Below are positions 23,421 through 35,494 of a DNA stretch of 64,000 bases, in pieces. Positions within the stretch are counted from its first letter, which is position 1; each line of letters begins with the position of its first letter. The position numbers and the translations under genes are program-made. Origin of the DNA: Vanilla planifolia (taxonomy: Eukaryota; Streptophyta; Magnoliopsida; Asparagales; Orchidaceae); NCBI GenBank assembly GCA_023846275.1, contig CM043875.1, positions 40,020,633 through 40,084,632 on the forward strand, written 5' to 3'. The notes below the pieces were generated by a model, which did not search any database, was not told where the DNA came from, and was given only the letters and a program-made list of their open reading frames with translations.

Positions 23421-26300
23421 TAGTACTCTTGTGGTGATAGACTTGGAGATATAGAACAAGTGATCAACTTCTCTTGGACTTCACCAAACGAGGAAACCAA
23501 GCTTTAGAAAAACAAAGTGAACAATGCTCTTTTGTTTAAAGGAAAGTGAGTGATAGAGATGCTAAAAGATGTTATGATAGAGGATCCAATCCAAATGATC
23601 AATCTATAGAAGAAAGTGGTGTAATTATCCTTCAGATTTTGAACAAGTGTTTAAGAAAACATTGATTAGAAATAGTAGTCTACCAACCATTGTTGATTAG
23701 TTAGAACTTAATGAAATTTATAACTTTAATTGAGTTTTGGATAGTTAAACTTAAGTATTATTATTATACTATAGTTTCTTATTTTAAAATCTCAAAATTA
23801 GGAACAGTTATTCAAATAATATTTCAAAGATGAATTATTAGATACTTAAATTAAAAAAACTATGAATCTCATTATTGATTGGAGATTTCAAAAAAAAATT
23901 ATATCATTCAAAATATAATAAAAATTTAGTTTTATAGTTATTTTAAATTATGTGAATTTTTTGGAGATATTTAAAAATCTTTAGAAATGTATTAATTTCT
24001 ATAAAAAAAATTCTTTACTCTTAGGTAAAACACCTAAAAAAGCGAGTTAAAAAATAAAATGTATAAATTTTTAAAATTTTAATGATACTAAATTGGTAAA
24101 AATTATAAATTTTAAGTATTAAAACAAAAACTTAGAGTTTAATAGGGATTTATTATGAGCTTAGAAAAATCACAAAAATTATCCAAAATATTAATAAATT
24201 TAAAAAATAATAAAAATTTATCAAAACATAGAGTTTATAGATATAAGTTTAATAAAATGTTTTGAACAAAAAAGATGGAGTTACAACCATGTAATTAAAA
24301 GCCAAAAGTGTTTTAAGAAAAAAATAATAAAATCATTTTATAAGTATTTTTAATTGAAAAATTTATTAAAAAATACTAAATATATTAAAAAAATATGTAA
24401 AATTTGGTTCACTAGTAATGTTTTTTAACTAGATTCACATAAAATTGATCAACATATTTTTTGAGGTTAAATTGATAGAAATATACAACAAATATTGGTT
24501 TTTACCTATGTTTAATTAAAATGTGATTTTAATTAATCATAAATTCTAAATGTCTAACTTATGCACGACGACAGAGATCTAACTTAATGGTGACCCAAAT
24601 TAATGGGAAATTGCTAAATCTCATCACCTTGATACTCACACACACATACATCCTCTAAGCTCTTACGCAAATCAAATTGCTCTTAATTTTTCAAAAAACT
24701 CCTTCATATTGTTTGGGCTTCTCTTTTTATAAGTTTTATGCATCGAATCTTCTTTTTATCTTTTCATATTCCTCAAATAAGCTTCTAATCAATCTAAGAA
24801 TTCTTCCTTTTCTTCTAATGTACATGACTCTCACTATTCTAATGGTTTATGTGACTTAATTTTGCCATCCTTAGGTTTAGGTAAATTTTAGGAATTTAGA
24901 AATTATTTAAATTCTAATTTTGTAATTAAACTTAGTAACTCCCATTATTTTTTATTTATTTTAATTATCAAATTAAACTCTAAAAATTTGTTAGCTACTT
25001 TTTTTAGATCTTCTTAACGAGTACTTCTCGTTCTTTGAATTTCACAATTCTTAGTGAAATTTAACACTTATACTATTTTTTAACTTAAAATAAATATTTA
25101 ATAATTCCTTTTAAATGCACTTTTAATTTTAATTTCATGCTTATTATACCTCCTTTTTGTATTGAGAAACTTTTTTTGATCTTTATAATTTTTCATAATT
25201 TTGTTAATCTATTTGATATTTTTATTAATTTTTTGTATTTTTTAATATTAGTACAAAAACTCTTATTAATATGTAATCTTTTATTTAATTTTTAAAAACT
25301 TAAATTTTTACCAACTCGATGTCTTTTGCTTTTAGATATTTTATATACTTTTTTCTCAACCTATCTCCCTCCTATATACCTCATTTTGTGAAGTTTATTT
25401 TTTTAAAATTAATTGAATACAAAAAATTTAAAAACTATAAAAAATTCAAAGAAATATTAATAAATAAATACAATTGATTTCTATCATTTGAGATATTTTC
25501 TACGTTTTTTGATGTAGTGTCATTGAGATTTTTTTCCATGCTTTATGTTGGTCTAATATTTTGAATTTTTTAAATATTTTATTAGGTTTATTGATTGTTT
25601 AAGTAAGACAAGGTATAATGGAATAGTATCAAAGCTCAAAGTTGAGATCATATTAGAGGATTTTAAGTGAGAACACTAAAATAATACTCACAATACTTTA
25701 ATTCCTTTAGTAATTGATGTTTTTTGTTGAGAAGTTGAATATTTGATTATTTATAGAATTGGCATAACTCTAAATCAGGAAAGAAAAGTTGCAATGGGTT
25801 TAAAGAGAGAAAAATAGCAAGCTGGAGATAGAAAAGTGAGCGAGATTGGAAGATCTAAGTACATTACTCTAAATCAAACATAACTGACTTCTATAAGACC
25901 CAAGAGAACCTATAAGGAGGGATTCTATGCAAACAGGTTACTAAGCAATTTTATAAAATGCAAAACTCTTATTTCTTAAGGAGATCTAACCCCTTAATGG
26001 TAGAGAGTTAGTTGAATCATATAAACTAGATATTTGATGAGATAACAAGTATAAAGGATTAGAAAATGCTTGTTTCTATGTTGATTCTTGATGGGCTTTT
26101 ATTTTGTGATAAAAATCTTGCCACTGCTTACATTTCAAAGATCGCATGGTCAGAAAATTTTCTTATGAAGTTTTTGTGGATGATATTGAAAAATGTTGTA
26201 TGCCTTTTCAATTAGAAAATATATGTGGAAGGAATTAATAGTTTTAAAGTAAAGTGATATGTTAGTTAAGGGTCTCCTTTCTAGTTCATTATGTTCCACA
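23420..26300. other. AT-rich intergenic DNA
   Basis: Stops are frequent in every frame. From about 25,600 the composition becomes less skewed, leading into the possible gag relic at 26.35 kb, so part of the right end may be old retrotransposon sequence. Confidence 0.4.
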
Positions 26301-26346
26301 TGTGATAAGGTCAATGGATTAGAGATGCTTTGTTTTCCACTTAAAA

Positions 26347-26540
26347 ATGAGGGAAACTATTAGACCCACTTTGATCACTTGTAAAAGTAATGATTATGTG
26401 GAGCTTATGGAGCAAGCTAGATTGGTGGAGCAAGAATTAAAGATCTTTGAAGCCTATAAAACAACTATAGAGAAGAAGGAGGTATCTTTGCTAATGAAGA
26501 GCATAATCTTTTTTATGAAAATATTCTACAAAGAAAAGTG
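26347..26540 (+). pseudogene. Possible Ty3/gypsy gag fragment
   Basis: A 64-codon open stretch reads IRPTLITCKSNDYVELMEQ followed by ARLVEQELKIFEAY. The pattern (IRP..., a short hydrophobic segment, Y.ELME.A..VEQE) is like the end of the capsid domain of plant Ty3/gypsy Gag proteins, where IR...L....Y.EL...A..VE is common. The sequence upstream is full of stops, and no zinc knuckle, protease or RT follows. The assignment rests on one short block and could be chance. Confidence 0.35.
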
Positions 26541-26639
26541 ACATGCAGTACTAATAAGTATATACAAAAACCATAATATTTTTTTATGTTTTTCATTTCT
26601 CTTTTATTGTTTATATTTCTAATTTAATTAACAAATTTG

Positions 26640-26960
26640 TTTTTGGGCAAGATTCTTAATTTTGCATACATGACAATATGATAATAACATCGCTAAGCAA
26701 TACTTATATACCTTTATCATGATATGTCACTTACCTCTAAGTAATATTTACGTAAACCCAAGCTTTCTTATTACCTTCAAGATAATAGATTACTCACCTC
26801 ACCAGGCATTATTACAACCACAACATCAAGCTACTTATCTCATATAGCCCGAGTTTTTGTATTACCTTCATAATGAAAGGTTGCTCACTTTGTAAGGCAT
26901 AATTGCCATCATGATATTATGTTACTCATTTGTTAAGCATTATTTATATATTTACCTCAT
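26640..26960. repeat. Diverged tandem repeat, about 93-bp unit
   Basis: The block containing TTATTACCTTCA, then TTACTCACCTC and GGCATTATTAC (from about 26,758), recurs as GTATTACCTTCA, TTGCTCACTTT, GGCATAATTGCC about 93 bp later. Further partial matches (TCATGATAT...TTACTC/TTACCT) occur before and after. About three degraded units. No coding capacity. Confidence 0.5.
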
Positions 26961-26969
26961 TTAGATAAG

Positions 26970-29900
26970 ACACACCCATCATAGAGTTTTGATTTTCATT
27001 CTTCCTCACATGCATATTACATATTCACTAATCATATTCCTAAAGCAAAACATGTATGTCTATCAAGCAAGTATATGATCATTCACATGTTATCAAGTAT
27101 CTACTTAATAAATTAGAATAAACACAACATGCTTATCATATAACACAAGGAATCTAAGTACAACATGCAAAACAATATAATTAGATAACATCACATACAA
27201 TTTAAGGCAAGATGATATTTAATAGTAAATTACAACATCAATACACATGCACACATAAATATGTTAAGATACATACACAAAACTATACTTATCATGATTC
27301 AATACACCAAGCATATTTGTATATAAAATTGTCACATGTCCAAAGTCATGTTTATCTATCATTTTTACAATAAAGCATGCACACTTACTAATGTGCTAAT
27401 ATTTCTACTCAAACTCAATAGAGTTTGAGAATTTAGATCCTTTTTTTTCTTGTCTTATAATTTTACATAAAGTATACATCACAATTTGATTTTTATTTTA
27501 ATATATTAGTTCTACTAGGTTTAATATCATATTTGATAACTCCAACTTTCTAGTTTGCATTTTACATATAAAAATTAATATTCTCCTTATTTTTTCTTTT
27601 CTCTCCATTAATATATTTATTTATATATCTTAAAATATTTTAATTTATAATCACTTTAAAGATATAAAAAAATTTGAAATATTGATATATTTTATTTTAT
27701 TATAAAAATTGAGAATATTATATTATAAAACTGACATAAATATATCGGCTGAGCAAAACAAATACACATGGTAGTTGAATATCTAACGGTGATGCCCCTA
27801 AATATTTTGATTAACTCATTTTTTGACTTTATATGTCGAAAAATAATATAAGAAAATAATAATTATATTTTGAGAGAATAACTGTAAAGTTTGCTCGTGC
27901 AGCCAAGTTACGGCCACAGGTTGTACGTTAATTAATGAAAGCGTTTTTACTTTAAAAGCATTTTTATTAAACGCCAAACAAACTATAATAGTTAGAAAGT
28001 TTCAAAATTCAGAATTTCAACTTTAAATAAATTGAAGTTATGAATTAATTGGTAAATGTTAAACAAATTAATAATTAAGTGAATTTGAAAAATAATATGA
28101 TGGATGAAAAATTGCTTTTGATGTGTTCCTATAACAAAGTGTTGTCTCAAGTGTTTGTACAAGAAGCAAATCCTCTTTATTTTTTTGAAGTAAGGTTAAG
28201 TACATAATTAAATATGATAATTAAAATTGTGAAAGTTAATTTAAAATAGCTTTTTTTAAGTTGGTGATCTTTCATAATTGAACCCCAACAAAGTTTAAAT
28301 TGCCATCTTGTGCCACGTAGATCACACTAACGTATTTATTCTTCGAATCATAATTTTTATCTGCGGCATTTTATTCGGACCGTAAAATGTCATTTTATTC
28401 TCATGAAAAATAATTAATTTTTTTTTCTTGTTGTACTTTTCACATTAAAGATCTTTAGACTATTCGATTAAAATTTTTAAGTAAGTACATTTTAAGATTA
28501 GAATATCAAACACATTGTCTTTTTAATAATTGTTATTTTAATCTTAAAATGTGATTTATAGTTTAAAAAAATAAATTGATAAATTTTAATATATTATTAA
28601 TATGTTCACAAGACAATGATAATAGGCATTATCACAAAACTAATGACTATGTTGATTATAATTATTCTTAGATATAATAAAAAAAACATAAAAAACAATA
28701 TCATAGAGATGTAATTAAAATTTATTTTCAAGTTCCTACAATTATATTAACACCTAAAGCATACAATAAGCACAATTTTTAACCAACATTTTCAATAAAA
28801 TAATTGATTAATCTTGAAATAAAATTAATATAAAACACCTGAAAACTTTGTTATGATGAGCATAATGATTCATTAAACATTTAAGTTATACATTTACAAT
28901 TTAAAAAATTCAATAAAATATTGTTTTGTCATTTGTTAATGTAGAGAATGCTAGACAAAAATTTATTGATCTCGAGAGATAAAAAAAAGTTAGACAAATG
29001 ATACAAAAAGAAATAAGATATTGTTATAGTGATAAGGGGATTTGCTTATGATCTAGCATGAAATTAAACTATTTAACATTGAGGAGATCGTGAAGAGAAA
29101 AAATGATTTTTTTTGTGAAAGTAATTGATAAAAAAACCATTATGCATGTTAAAAAGTAACACAAGGGGCATGCAAGACACCTATGAGAAGTGTGGGAGAT
29201 TGTACATGTGCAAGAGTGATTGCACGTGCACAACAAACCCCACACATGATCAACTAACATGTGGTAGACAAGCATGAAATAGATGGATGCACGACAGATA
29301 GTGCGTGCATCAGATTGACGCTCAATAAATGACACTTAGTAGATTGACTTGACATAAATCCACAAACATGTAGTTGATTGGTCACATAGATTGTACAATA
29401 TGTGCACGCACTAGATATAGCACGTGCCACATATCATCAACATGTGAGTCATGCATGTGTGGTAGGTGCTTAAATAGAAGCCCATGTGTAAAATTTTTGC
29501 ACATGAAGATAGTAAGTGTATATTTTGATGATTTTTATATTATTTGAGTAAAATATGACATGAATTATATAAATATATATGTATAAACTAAAATAATTTA
29601 TTATATTATTATAAATATGTAGTTGAACCTCTAATGAAGTAGATATCTTTCTTGAGCTGTAATCCTCAATCTTTGAGAAAAACATGCTCTATCTTTCTTT
29701 TATTGTTTTAAATATTTTTGTCATTCTTGCTAAATCTCATTGTTGCAATTTTGAAGAAAAATATATTATTGAGGGCTCAGAATAGGAAATGTTGCAAACA
29801 AATCATATAATTTAGACTTTTACATGAAAAACTCATACTAAGATGGAATTGCATCATTAAGTAGGAAATGAGTCTACTTGTGGTAAGAGGGTAAAGAGAG

Positions 29901-30600
29901 ACTTCATTTAGGTTGCCAAGTATCCTCTACAATAAAAGACTATCACAAATGGATATAAAAGAGATTCAAGGGGTCAAGAAGATGATGCTCTTTTCTGACT
30001 TCTTAATAAGTTAAATGAATGGCAAATTGACCACTTTGAGAGGGCCAGAAGGTGAAGGGTAATCTGTATGAAATGACACAAGTGTTGGAAGAAGATGGGG
30101 GTGGAGAATGTGAGAAAGCATCAGATGAGTATAAACAAAGAGGAGGATGAGACTTAAAAATGTTTTTTTATAGAAATTTAAGTGGTTTTGCTTTGAACGG
30201 GAGCAATGGAGAGAAAAGAAGAAAGGGAGGAGGTGCTACCAAGAATAGAGAAAAAATCCATGATCTTTGAGTGAGAATTGAAAGAAAACTAAAAGAAAAT
30301 GGGGCCAATATTGTAGGAGTATTATAATAACACTATAGAAACCAAGAAGGAAAAAAGAAATTTGCACATTTGAAAATCTAATTCATAATATGACTAATAC
30401 TTGAAAACAAGATAGACAAACTTGTATTTATATATATATGATTAATATAATATTGTTTGAAAGTCAAAGACCTCTTAAGCGATGATTTATAATGGTTAAT
30501 TTAAGGATACTTGTTATCATGTGTTGTAATAATATGTTATTATGCTTGATTTGACATATGATTTCTTTATATATGAGATTATGATATCATTAGTTTTGAT
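26970..30600. other. AT-rich intergenic DNA with a GCAC/GTGC-rich patch
   Basis: Mostly featureless AT-rich sequence. Between about 29,150 and 29,480 it contains many GTGC, GCAC, CATG and CACGTG motifs, including the palindrome TGCACGTGCA near 29,220, followed by TTAAATAGAAGCCC, which looks like a core promoter. This patch might be a solo LTR or promoter fragment, but I found no matching ends. Confidence 0.4.
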
Positions 30601-30611
30601 ATGTATATGTT

Positions 30612-30813
30612 ATGTTGACAATACAAATTATGATAATAGTTATAAAAAGACAAATGAAAGAATAAGAATATGAAAAGCTATGTTGACCATGCAAATTATG
30701 ATAACAACCATAAAAGACAAATGAAAATATAATAATATGAAAAGCTATGTTGACCATGCAAATTATGATAGCAACCATAAAAGACAAATGAAAATATAAT
30801 AATATGAAAAGAG
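30612..30813. repeat. Tandem repeat, three copies of a 67-68-bp unit
   Basis: Copies start at 30612, 30680 and 30747, each beginning ATGTTGAC followed by CAAATTATGATA, then AAAAGACAAATGAAA and ending in AATATGAAAAG. The second and third copies are nearly identical and the first is diverged, pointing to a recent duplication of the right-hand pair. A degraded fourth copy may follow. Confidence 0.85.
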
Positions 30814-31486
30814 AAAGTGATCATTTATTCACATGTTATGTATAAACATGATAATTATGATAATAATTATATAAAAAAAAGAGAAATATAAGTACTAATA
30901 AAGGGAGATTCAAAATATACAATAATAAATGATTTTTCAAAGTGATAACGGTCATCCATGAATGATGATTTTAAAGACGAGTCAAATTAGTCATTCATCA
31001 AGGCTATTTATTAGGAATATATGTTTTAGAATAGACCCATTATATTATGAAAAAGACATGGTTCTAAGCCAATTTTTAAATAAAATGAAAAAATAAAAGG
31101 AATAAAAGTTTGTATATAATTCTTTAAATTGATTCTAAAATGAAGATAAAGATGAAAGATTTTTTCAACACAAAAAATATCTATATATTATGATATCCAA
31201 AATGTATAACCTAAATTAAGCATATTCAATGTCATGTGCATTAGGTTCTACATCATACATAAACATTGATAGTGCGTAAAGTGATGACATGCGAGCAAAG
31301 ATTGTGTAATCATCTTAAGCCATACCACTTTAGAATATATGATGCATTATCCTAGTTTAGTGATCACAAGAGTTTAATTGGAATGAGGTGACATATCAAT
31401 GTGATTCTACCAAATCTAATGTATGTGAATGTTTTGTTTGATCTATGAGAAGGGCAACTAGTCAAGTGATGATGAGTGTAAAAAGT

Positions 31487-31870
31487 GAACAATAACAACC
31501 GTCTTTATAATAGAACAAATAGACAATTGGCTTAGTTCGAGGGTGTGACATGTTGAACGATACCTTTGCGTGTTTTATCATTGAGAAACAATTATAGATC
31601 ATATTAGTCCAATGTGGTATGTTTTCTAAATTGTTATATGTGAACGTATTTTTCTAATCAATGTGCGGGTAGATCATTTAGCTGTGATGGGCGTAGAATT
31701 AGAACAATAATGACCTCACTTTGCAAAGAATGAAACGATAGTCATTCAAGTCAAAGTATGATCTATTATGAACAATACCTCTTCGGGCTTTTTGTCACAA
31801 AACAATTATAGGCTATATCAATCCAATGCAATCAATTATCCAACTTTTCTATAATGAAAAGGGAGAAATT
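31487..31870. repeat. Diverged direct repeat, about 215-bp unit, just left of the retrotransposon
   Basis: GAACAATAACAACC at 31487 matches GAACAATAATGACC at 31702. The block GAACGATACCTTTGCG...AAACAATTATAG...CCAATG (from about 31,556) recurs as GAACAATACCTCTTCG...AAACAATTATAG...CCAATG (from about 31,770). The offset is constant at about 215 bp. Two diverged copies, non-coding. Confidence 0.6.
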
Positions 31871-31981
31871 GAAATGTCATATGAAACAATTGGATATGTT
31901 GTTTTGTATGTTGTCTCCACGGTAACACCAAAATTTTGCAATCAACTTAGAATGATCATACTTCATACCTTGTATGATGTA

Positions 31982-31986
31982 CGAAT
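31982..31986. repeat. Target-site duplication (left), CGAAT
   Basis: CGAAT stands directly before the TG of the 5' LTR and is repeated directly after the CA of the 3' LTR at 42966-42970. A perfect 5-bp duplication is the standard mark of Ty3/gypsy integration and fixes the element's borders. Confidence 0.95.
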
Positions 31987-32361
31987 TGTTATACCCGGTA
32001 AAATTTTATGTATTTGATCTTTAATAAATTAATTGTGGCTTAGATGATTTCGAATCGACAGTAGGATGAGCCAGGAACTCAATTGTAGGCTATTGGAATT
32101 TCTGAAATCTTTTGGGAATTTTTCGGAGCACCGAGGAATTTTTAATTAATTTTCCCTATTTAATTGGATTTATTAGATTTTTAGAAATTCGAAAATCTAA
32201 TTAAATTAAACCGGAAATCGTTTTTTTTATCGCGCGTGAACCGGACCGGAACGGTTCAGCGGAGGCGGAGGCGGTTCGCCGGGTGAGTTTGCGTGTGCGT
32301 TCTAATAAGCGGATCGGACGGTCGAGATCGGCGGGTGAGATCGAACCGGCTGATCGGGTGT

Positions 32362-32441
32362 TTACCGTGTCGATAGCGTGTCGACAGCGCGTATTGTGTG
32401 CTTACCGTGTGGATAGCGTGTCGACAGCGCGTATCGGGTGC
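32362..32441 (+). repeat. 40-bp tandem repeat in the 5' LTR promoter region
   Basis: Two adjacent 40-bp units begin TTACCGTGT at 32362 and 32402. They carry the motif CGTGTCGA, which occurs five times in this promoter: 32366, 32377, 32417, 32445 and 32456. The same array is in the 3' LTR (40291-40370). Repeated motifs just upstream of a TATA box often act as transcription-factor sites. Confidence 0.85.
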
Positions 32442-32495
32442 TCACGTGTCGAAAACGTGTCGAACGCGTAACGGGTTCACCGTGTCGGCCCGGGG

Positions 32496-32503
32496 TATAA
32501 AAA
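32496..32503 (+). promoter_or_regulatory. TATA box of the 5' LTR promoter
   Basis: TATAAAAA lies in a GC-rich context (GGGGTATAAAAACCC), just downstream of the CGTGTCGA array. It should set the start of the genomic transcript about 30 bp further on, near 32,530, which would put the U3/R border there. The copy at 40425 is the corresponding site in the 3' LTR. Confidence 0.75.
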
Positions 32504-33961
32504 CCCTCGCGAAGCAGCGAATAGGGTTTTCGTTCGACGGCGATAGCGAGGAAATTCCCGGCGTACGGCGCGTGATTCCGGCGGCCTGGCAAGGGGCTTT
32601 TTGTGCCCGGAGATCCACGAGACCGAGGAGAGTCGTTTGAGACCAAATTCGTTCGGCGAGGAGCTGCGGCGAGCTGCGGACGAGCTTCACCGTCGCCGGC
32701 GTCTTCGAGGTAGGAATTTCAGATATTTAAATTAGATAATTAGCAAATTGAAGCATGTATTAGTTTGCAAATCTCTATCTAAGCATGCGAATGTGATTTT
32801 TGAAGCTAATTGTACAAATTATCGAAAATTGCATGTTAGGGTTTCGGGACGTTAATTTGTTTCGCCGAAATTGGAAAATTACCAAGCATGAGAATTTAAA
32901 TATGCCACTTTATTCATGTTAATATGATTGTATAATGCTAGAACTATAATTTCGTGAATTGACAACATGAGGATTAGACGAAACTGCTCGGCGGAAAACT
33001 TGATTTGAACCTTAGGAAATTAGCGACATTATTGGAACATTAGGATAGTACGAACATGTTCTCCTTGTACGCAGTCGCCGGAAATCGACGGAATGATCGT
33101 ATTGGTCGGCTATTGCGGCGGCTAGGGTTTCGCGGACGACGGGCGAAGGAAGGAGACGAATTAAGGATTAATTAGGGATTAGTTGAATTATTAAGAGAAT
33201 AATAATAATATTAATCATTAATATTATATATAAGCGTCGGCTGAATTTCGGATTAATAACTGACCGGCGGGGTTTGGTTCAGCATGAAAGCCCGAACCGG
33301 TGGCAAGATGCGATTCAGGGGATTCGGCGCGGTATAGTGAATAGCAAAATTTTAAATTCGGGGAATTATTCCGAATTTTGGAAAAAAATGGATAAAATGC
33401 AAAATTTGATATTTCAAATTTAGGAAAAACTCGATAATTGAGATTTAGGAATTAATTACATTTAGGAAATTCAAGGAAAATCAGAAAACTTGGAAATGAG
33501 AAATTTCGAAAATTCTAGAGATCAGTGGGTAAAGAACAAATATCCTGAAGTGGGGAAAAATGTTATCACTGATGACAGTACAGCTGGAAACAGTCAGACA
33601 AAGGTATGGTACACGGATGCTACCAGAACAGTCAGTAATTGACAATTGTGTTGCTTTGATGGCAACGGCATGGATTGAGTCAGTTTATTCAGTATTGGCA
33701 TATTTCATGGATTGGCATATTGGACCGGACTACTATAGACCCTATATGATGTTTTAGGGTAGTTGTGGTAGGTAACTGTGCGGTTCGGACTTAGCTTCCA
33801 CAGTATACATGTAGACTGGTATACGCCTTGTTGTACCTGGACACATGTTGCCGAATCTTGGAGTTAGAGATTGGCAATGACTGTAGGGGCGTGAGCTTCT
33901 ATGGAAGTTGTTGGTAGAGGACTCCTTGGGACGGTGGCTGAGTCAATCTCTCCTGGTCCAT

Positions 33962-34071
33962 GTGTGTAGGCCTGCGCGCCTGAGGGTGGCAGGGGTGTCT
34001 CGCAGTGGCTAGCCAAGTGTGTAGGCCTGCGCGCCTTAGGGTGGCAGGGGTGTCTCACGTTGGCTAGAGAT
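33962..34071 (+). repeat. 55-bp tandem repeat inside the 5' LTR
   Basis: Two units starting GTGTGTAGGCCTGCGCGCC at 33962 and 34017, each ending GTGGCTAG or TTGGCTAG. The same pair is present in the 3' LTR at 41891-42000. Confidence 0.85.
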
Positions 34072-35039
34072 TATGTGACTGGATCTGTCTGTAGTCTCCA
34101 GGAGATTGATTGACGAGAGACACTGCGGTGTCGGGTGCTTAGGCGCCATGCGTGTTTCGAGATGGGCGTTCCCACTGGCACGTTGCCTGGTAGCCCAGAG
34201 GAGAGCTACTCTGGTGTGACTGGGGTGGCTGTGGTTGGTCGGAGTCTGGGACTGAGAGTGCCTATCCACCGTACATTGTTATGCTGTATTCCTGTATTTT
34301 TGCTATTATCCTTCTCTTGCATGTGAGTTTTACTAGCTGACTTTCCTACTGGGCGTAGCTCATTCCTGTATTATATATTTTCAGTGGCTCGGCAGACTTG
34401 ACGCTACCGGATTAGGTGGGATCGTGGTCAGCAGGCTTGTGAAGGATTTCTGATTGGTGATTGTCTGAGATATTCTGGTTAGATGATTGTTGCTGTTGGA
34501 TGTATTTAATGAGATTGTTACTCTCATATGTCATGTAATATGTGAGGGTAATTCTGACTTATGTCTGGTTGGATAATATTACACTTGTTGGACTTGGATC
34601 TTATTCTTGTGATGTAGTTTCATTCACTGTTTTATTTTATTGTCTTGGAGTATGGTGTGTGGAGTGCCATATTTTATTGTGGATGTTATATATCTTTTTG
34701 TTTGATGGTGAGGTCATTACATGACTATGGAACTTAACCGTGGGGGTTCAGACTTCTATTAGATCGGTTCTCCTACCGGTATGGGTTAGGAGTATTGGGT
34801 CTAGTAGGAGTAACATTGCGCGAGTCCATCTGTTAATTCAGGAGTCATGAATCTGATTTGACGGTGTACCCGGGAGATGGGATCCACATTGTTAAGGAAA
34901 GTAGGTGTGTAATGATGTGTTATATCCTATGTTTTCGTAGGCTACTCAGGTTGGTATGGGACGATCTGAGCTGTCTATATAAAAAAAAAAAAAAATGTAT
35001 GCCAAAAATCAGCCTAGGAAAAATGGGGTGTAACAGTAG

Positions 35040-35051
35040 TGGTATCAGAGC
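35040..35051 (+). other. Primer-binding site 1 (initiator tRNA-Met)
   Basis: TGGTATCAGAGC, complementary to the 3' end of plant initiator tRNA-Met, lies 4 bp after the end of the 5' LTR. This is the site whose use gives the LTR border actually seen in the 3' LTR. Confidence 0.9.
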
Positions 35052-35384
35052 CCTAGGTGAGGATAACGGGGCTAGACGTGTATAGGGGTTCAGACTTCTA
35101 TTAGATCGGTTCTCCTACCGGTATGGGTTAGGAGTATTGGGTCTAGTAGGAGTAACATTGCGCGAGTCCATCTGTTAATTCAGGAGTCATGAACCTGATT
35201 TGACGGTGTACCCGGGAGATGGGATCCACATTGTTAAGGAAAGTAGGTGTGTAATGATGTGTTATATCCTATGTTTTCGTAGGCTACTCAGGTTGGTATG
35301 GGACGATCTGAGCTGTCTATATAAAAAAAAAAAAAAAAAATGTATGCCAAAAATCAGCCTAGGAAAAATAGGGTGTAACAGTAG

Positions 35385-35396
35385 TGGTATCAGAGC
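35385..35396 (+). other. Primer-binding site 2 (duplicate)
   Basis: A second identical TGGTATCAGAGC, created by the leader duplication and again 4 bp after a TAACA LTR-type end (35376-35380). Priming here would give a longer minus-strand strong-stop product that includes primer site 1. Confidence 0.9.
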
Positions 35397-35494
35397 CCTA
35401 GGTGAGGATAACGGGGCTAGACGTGTATAGGGGTTCAACCCAAGGTGGGGAGAACTGTTGATTCTTTTGTATACTATAGTAGTCCATATGCCAA

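Larger units (their letters stand above)
31987..35035 (+). repeat. 5' LTR of the Tekay-type element
   Basis: It begins TGTTATACCCGG and ends GGGGTGTAACA. The first 230 bp are AT-rich, followed by a CpG-dense promoter block (about 32,220-32,715). The rest is LTR sequence without real genes; the small open frames inside it occur identically in the 3' LTR and are not coding. Its last 290 bp or so are copied again after the first primer site. Confidence 0.95.
34743..35429 (+). repeat. Tandem duplication of LTR end, primer site and leader (342 and 345 bp)
   Basis: Copy 1 (34743-35084) and copy 2 (35085-35429) each run from GGGGTTCA in the LTR through the LTR terminus, the primer-binding site and the start of the leader to the next GGGGTTCA. 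An 8-bp GGGGTTCA is found at 34743, 35085 and 35430, so the duplication joins at an 8-bp microhomology. The copies differ at 34852 (T, versus C in copy 2), at 35370 (A, versus G in copy 1) and in the A tract (15 versus 18). The 3' LTR is followed directly by the target duplication and lacks this arrangement. Confidence 0.95.

Noticed and set aside
23294..23500. Minus-strand 68-codon frame with a Leu-Ser repeat
   Set aside because: The repeat is just the translated GA/CT microsatellite.
32283..32690. Several open frames of 60-94 codons on both strands in the LTR, repeated at 40212-40619
   Set aside because: They occur identically in both LTRs, overlap each other on opposite strands in CpG-rich promoter sequence, and resemble no protein. 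Low stop frequency from GC content explains them.
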